Source of the DNA: a virus
Virus record (IMG/VR): IMGVR_UViG_3300021364_000119
Location: 1 to 29,975 of that record
Direction: 5' to 3' (one strand)
DNA length: 29,975 nucleotides
The notes below the pieces were generated by a model. The model was not told the DNA's origin. It saw only the letters and a program-made list of their open reading frames with translations, and did no database searches. Shown here one piece after another: positions 28,429-29,975 of the stretch. The number at the start of each line of letters is the position of its first letter. Positions within the stretch are counted from its first letter, which is position 1. Position numbers and translations under genes: made by a program.

Positions 28429-28457
28429 TTGACATGTTATGCATCCTGTGATATAAT
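28429..28457 (+). promoter_or_regulatory. Consensus sigma70 promoter before gene 28483
   Basis: TTGACA at 28429-28434 and TATAAT at 28452-28457 with a 17-bp spacer and extended -10 (TGATATAAT). It lies 26 bases before the TTG start, so the leader is short. A late-promoter variant GATAAATA (28417-28424) lies just upstream in the 110-base gap. Confidence 0.85.
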
Positions 28458-28482
28458 AAATTAAACCAGGAGGACTTTCAAC

Positions 28483-29016
28483 TTGTCTAATCAAGAAGAA
28501 ATCTCAGATGTCAAAGTAGACGTCGCCCTAATTAAAAAAGATATAAAACAGATAGAACGCTTTTTTGAAAAAGTGGACCAAGCTGTTGACGGAATGGCTG
28601 ATATTACCAAAAGCCTCGCTGTCCAGCAGCAGATTATTGAAAACTTTCAAACAAAAATTTCTAACCTAAATGATAAGTTAGATACCTCATCACGCCACAA
28701 CCTAGAGGGAAGATTGGCCTTGAAAGAAGAATTAGACGAACACAAAGAGACTTTTAAGGAAAGCATGTTGGAAGCTATGGAAGTTGCAAAAACACAACAT
28801 GCAACAATGGCAGCTGCCACACGTAAAGAACAAGAAGAAAGACACCAAAGAACGATAGATTTAATAGAGAACATTGCAAAAGATACTTCCGAAAAACTTG
28901 CAGACCACGATAAAAGATTAAGAAACATAGAGAATCTCAAATGGTGGATTCTAGGCGCAATTGCTGCAGGTTCTTTCATCGCACATAATTTCGATTTATC
29001 TGCAATAATGAGTTGA
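28483..29016 (+). CDS. Coiled-coil protein with C-terminal membrane anchor (XhlA-like)
   Basis: The 177-residue product begins at TTG 28483, justified by a very strong AGGAGG-type site (CCAGGAGGA) 9 or so bases before. Most of it is coiled coil (VALIKKDIKQIERFFEKVDQ, KEELDEHKETFKESMLEAME), and the last 26 residues contain one hydrophobic helix, WWILGAIAAGSFIAHNF. The tail-anchored layout resembles XhlA-type phage proteins that assist holin action, but no strict signature is present. A holin-like or membrane-docking role near spanins is inferred. It ends within the promoter of gp61. Confidence 0.6.
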   Translation: MSNQEEISDVKVDVALIKKDIKQIERFFEKVDQAVDGMADITKSLAVQQQIIENFQTKISNLNDKLDTSSRHNLEGRLALKEELDEHKETFKESMLEAMEVAKTQHATMAAATRKEQEERHQRTIDLIENIAKDTSEKLADHDKRLRNIENLKWWILGAIAAGSFIAHNFDLSAIMS

Positions 29017-29041
29017 CATTTGGTCTAGTATTTGTTATAAT
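29013..29041 (+). promoter_or_regulatory. Consensus sigma70 promoter for gp61
   Basis: TTGACA at 29013-29018 and TATAAT at 29036-29041 with a 17-bp spacer and extended -10 (TGTTATAAT). The -35 overlaps the stop codon of the previous gene and the start lies about 23 bases before the gp61 ATG. Confidence 0.85.
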
Positions 29042-29070
29042 ACTATCCAAATAAAATACAGGTTTATATT

Positions 29071-29975
29071 ATGATTGATTTTGTTGATATTCAGTACGCC
29101 CAGCACCTTGCTGGCAGGCTCGACCTATTTAAAATCAGGTCAACAAATCCTTACAAAATAAATTTCAGATGTCCTATCTGTGGTGATTCACAGAAATCTA
29201 GGACCAAAGCTCGTGGTTGGCTCCTTGAGAAAGAAAACAACTTCTACTTTTACTGTCATAATTGCAGTGAAAGTCATTCCTTTTCCAACTTTCTCAAGGT
29301 GGTCGACCCTTTGGCATACAACGATTATGTTGCCGAAAAATTCATGAAAAAGGGAGACAAAACCAAGACACCCAAATTGGAAAAATTCAAAACTGATACT
29401 CCCACATTTGCTCGTAACGAGCCGTTAAAAAAATTAAAAAAAATCAGTCAACTTCAGCATTCTCATCCCGTAAAGAAATATATAGAAAAGAGGCGTATTC
29501 CTCCTGCACATCATTACAGACTTTATTACGTGCAAAAATTTAAGGAATGGGTAAACACCTATATTCCAGATAAGTTTGAAAGTCTTGATAAAGATGAGCC
29601 TAGGTTGGTAATACCCTTTATGGACGAGGATAAAAACCTATTTGGTGTATCCGCTCGAGGATTCAACCCAGAAGGTATTCGATATATCACTATCATGTTC
29701 AAAGACCGTCCGAAAATATTTGGCTTAGATAAAGTCAACTTCAATCGCGAATATTTTGTCGTCGAGGGAGCCTTGGACAGTATGTTTTTATCAAATGCTG
29801 TGGCAATGGCTGGTGCAGACGGAGGTACGGGCGCGCTGAAAGTAGTAAAAAATGCAACTTTCGTGTTTGACGCCGAACCTAGAAACAAAGAAATCCATAA
29901 ACGTATGGAAAAAGTGATTGGACAGGGTTATAAAATTTGTATCTGGCCTGACAATGTTCCAGGTAAAGATATAAA
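29071..29975 (+). CDS. 61: DNA primase gp61 (3' truncated by window)
   Basis: The frame is open to the window end, giving 301 residues. Primase gp61 makes RNA primers at the fork together with gp41. The N-terminal zinc-binding site is CPICGDS (C34, C37) and YCHNCSES (C62, C65), with 24 residues between pairs. A central region follows, then LVIPFMDEDKNLFGVSARGF and a TOPRIM-like core with YFVVEGALDSMFL and VFDAEPRN. These order well with T4-like primases. It is preceded by its own sigma70 promoter and lies about 23 kb from gp41, unlike T4, where gp41 and gp61 are adjacent. The end of the protein is outside the window. Confidence 0.92.
   Translation, partial: MIDFVDIQYAQHLAGRLDLFKIRSTNPYKINFRCPICGDSQKSRTKARGWLLEKENNFYFYCHNCSESHSFSNFLKVVDPLAYNDYVAEKFMKKGDKTKTPKLEKFKTDTPTFARNEPLKKLKKISQLQHSHPVKKYIEKRRIPPAHHYRLYYVQKFKEWVNTYIPDKFESLDKDEPRLVIPFMDEDKNLFGVSARGFNPEGIRYITIMFKDRPKIFGLDKVNFNREYFVVEGALDSMFLSNAVAMAGADGGTGALKVVKNATFVFDAEPRNKEIHKRMEKVIGQGYKICIWPDNVPGKDI

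Noticed and set aside
1-29975. tRNA genes, CRISPR arrays, insertion sequences, integrase or attachment sites
   Set aside because: No cloverleaf with T-loop pattern, no spaced direct repeats and no transposase or integrase motifs were seen in reading the window.

Overview
The window is a single-strand (all genes on +), AT-rich, tightly packed stretch of a T4-like myovirus genome of the marine, cyanophage-like type. Five replication and transcription proteins place it: the late-transcription coactivator gp33, helicase loader gp59, single-stranded DNA-binding protein gp32, recombinase UvsX and helicase gp41, plus the start of primase gp61 at the right edge. The gp32 lacks the zinc-binding cysteines of T4 gp32, as I recall for cyanophage gp32. 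The left edge carries the 3' part of a ferredoxin-dependent bilin reductase, most like the phage PcyX type known from ocean metagenomes. I see no photosynthesis genes, tRNAs, transposons or CRISPR arrays. The host cannot be fixed from this window.

Layout. 1-1.25 kb: bilin reductase (partial) and two small exported or membrane proteins. 1.25-6.1 kb: gp33, gp59, gp32, a small conserved protein, uvsX and gp41, driven by sigma70-type promoters. 6.1-12 kb: a T4-type late promoter, then a translationally coupled run with a large CTS-bearing protein, a P-loop kinase/nucleotidyltransferase, a small internal-protein-like polypeptide, a ligase-like nucleotidyltransferase and two probable virion proteins. 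12-15.2 kb: a cassette with its own sigma70 promoter for a methyltransferase, a P-loop NTPase, a GT32-like glycosyltransferase, a sulfotransferase and a GT25-like glycosyltransferase. 15.2-25.3 kb: late-promoter-driven proteins, many with a capsid-targeting-like N-terminus, including an adenylyl/cytidylyltransferase-like protein and an ATP-grasp/retropepsin-like fusion. 25.3-29 kb: conserved proteins, a T4-type lysozyme, a gp67-like core protein, overlapping i- and o-spanins and a C-terminally membrane-anchored coiled-coil protein. 29.07 kb to the end: primase gp61.

The most striking signal is a recurrent N-terminal motif, roughly M-K-x-F/Y-x-x-F/Y-x-x-E followed by A or G. It resembles the capsid targeting sequence of T4 internal proteins (IPI, IPIII), which the prohead protease gp21 cuts after (I/L)-x-E. 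About seven proteins between 6.1 and 21.1 kb carry it clearly and a few more carry variants. Several of these are enzymes. I infer that this phage may pack a set of enzymes into its head for injection with the DNA, as T4 does with Alt and the internal proteins.

Regulation appears two-layered. Near-consensus sigma70 promoters (TTGACA, 16-18 bp, TATAAT, most with a TG extended -10) sit in gaps and inside coding regions. T4 late-type TATAAATA boxes precede virion or packaged-protein genes. The gp32 mRNA may begin with an H-type pseudoknot followed by an A/U-rich repeat leader, the same layout as T4 gene 32 autoregulation.
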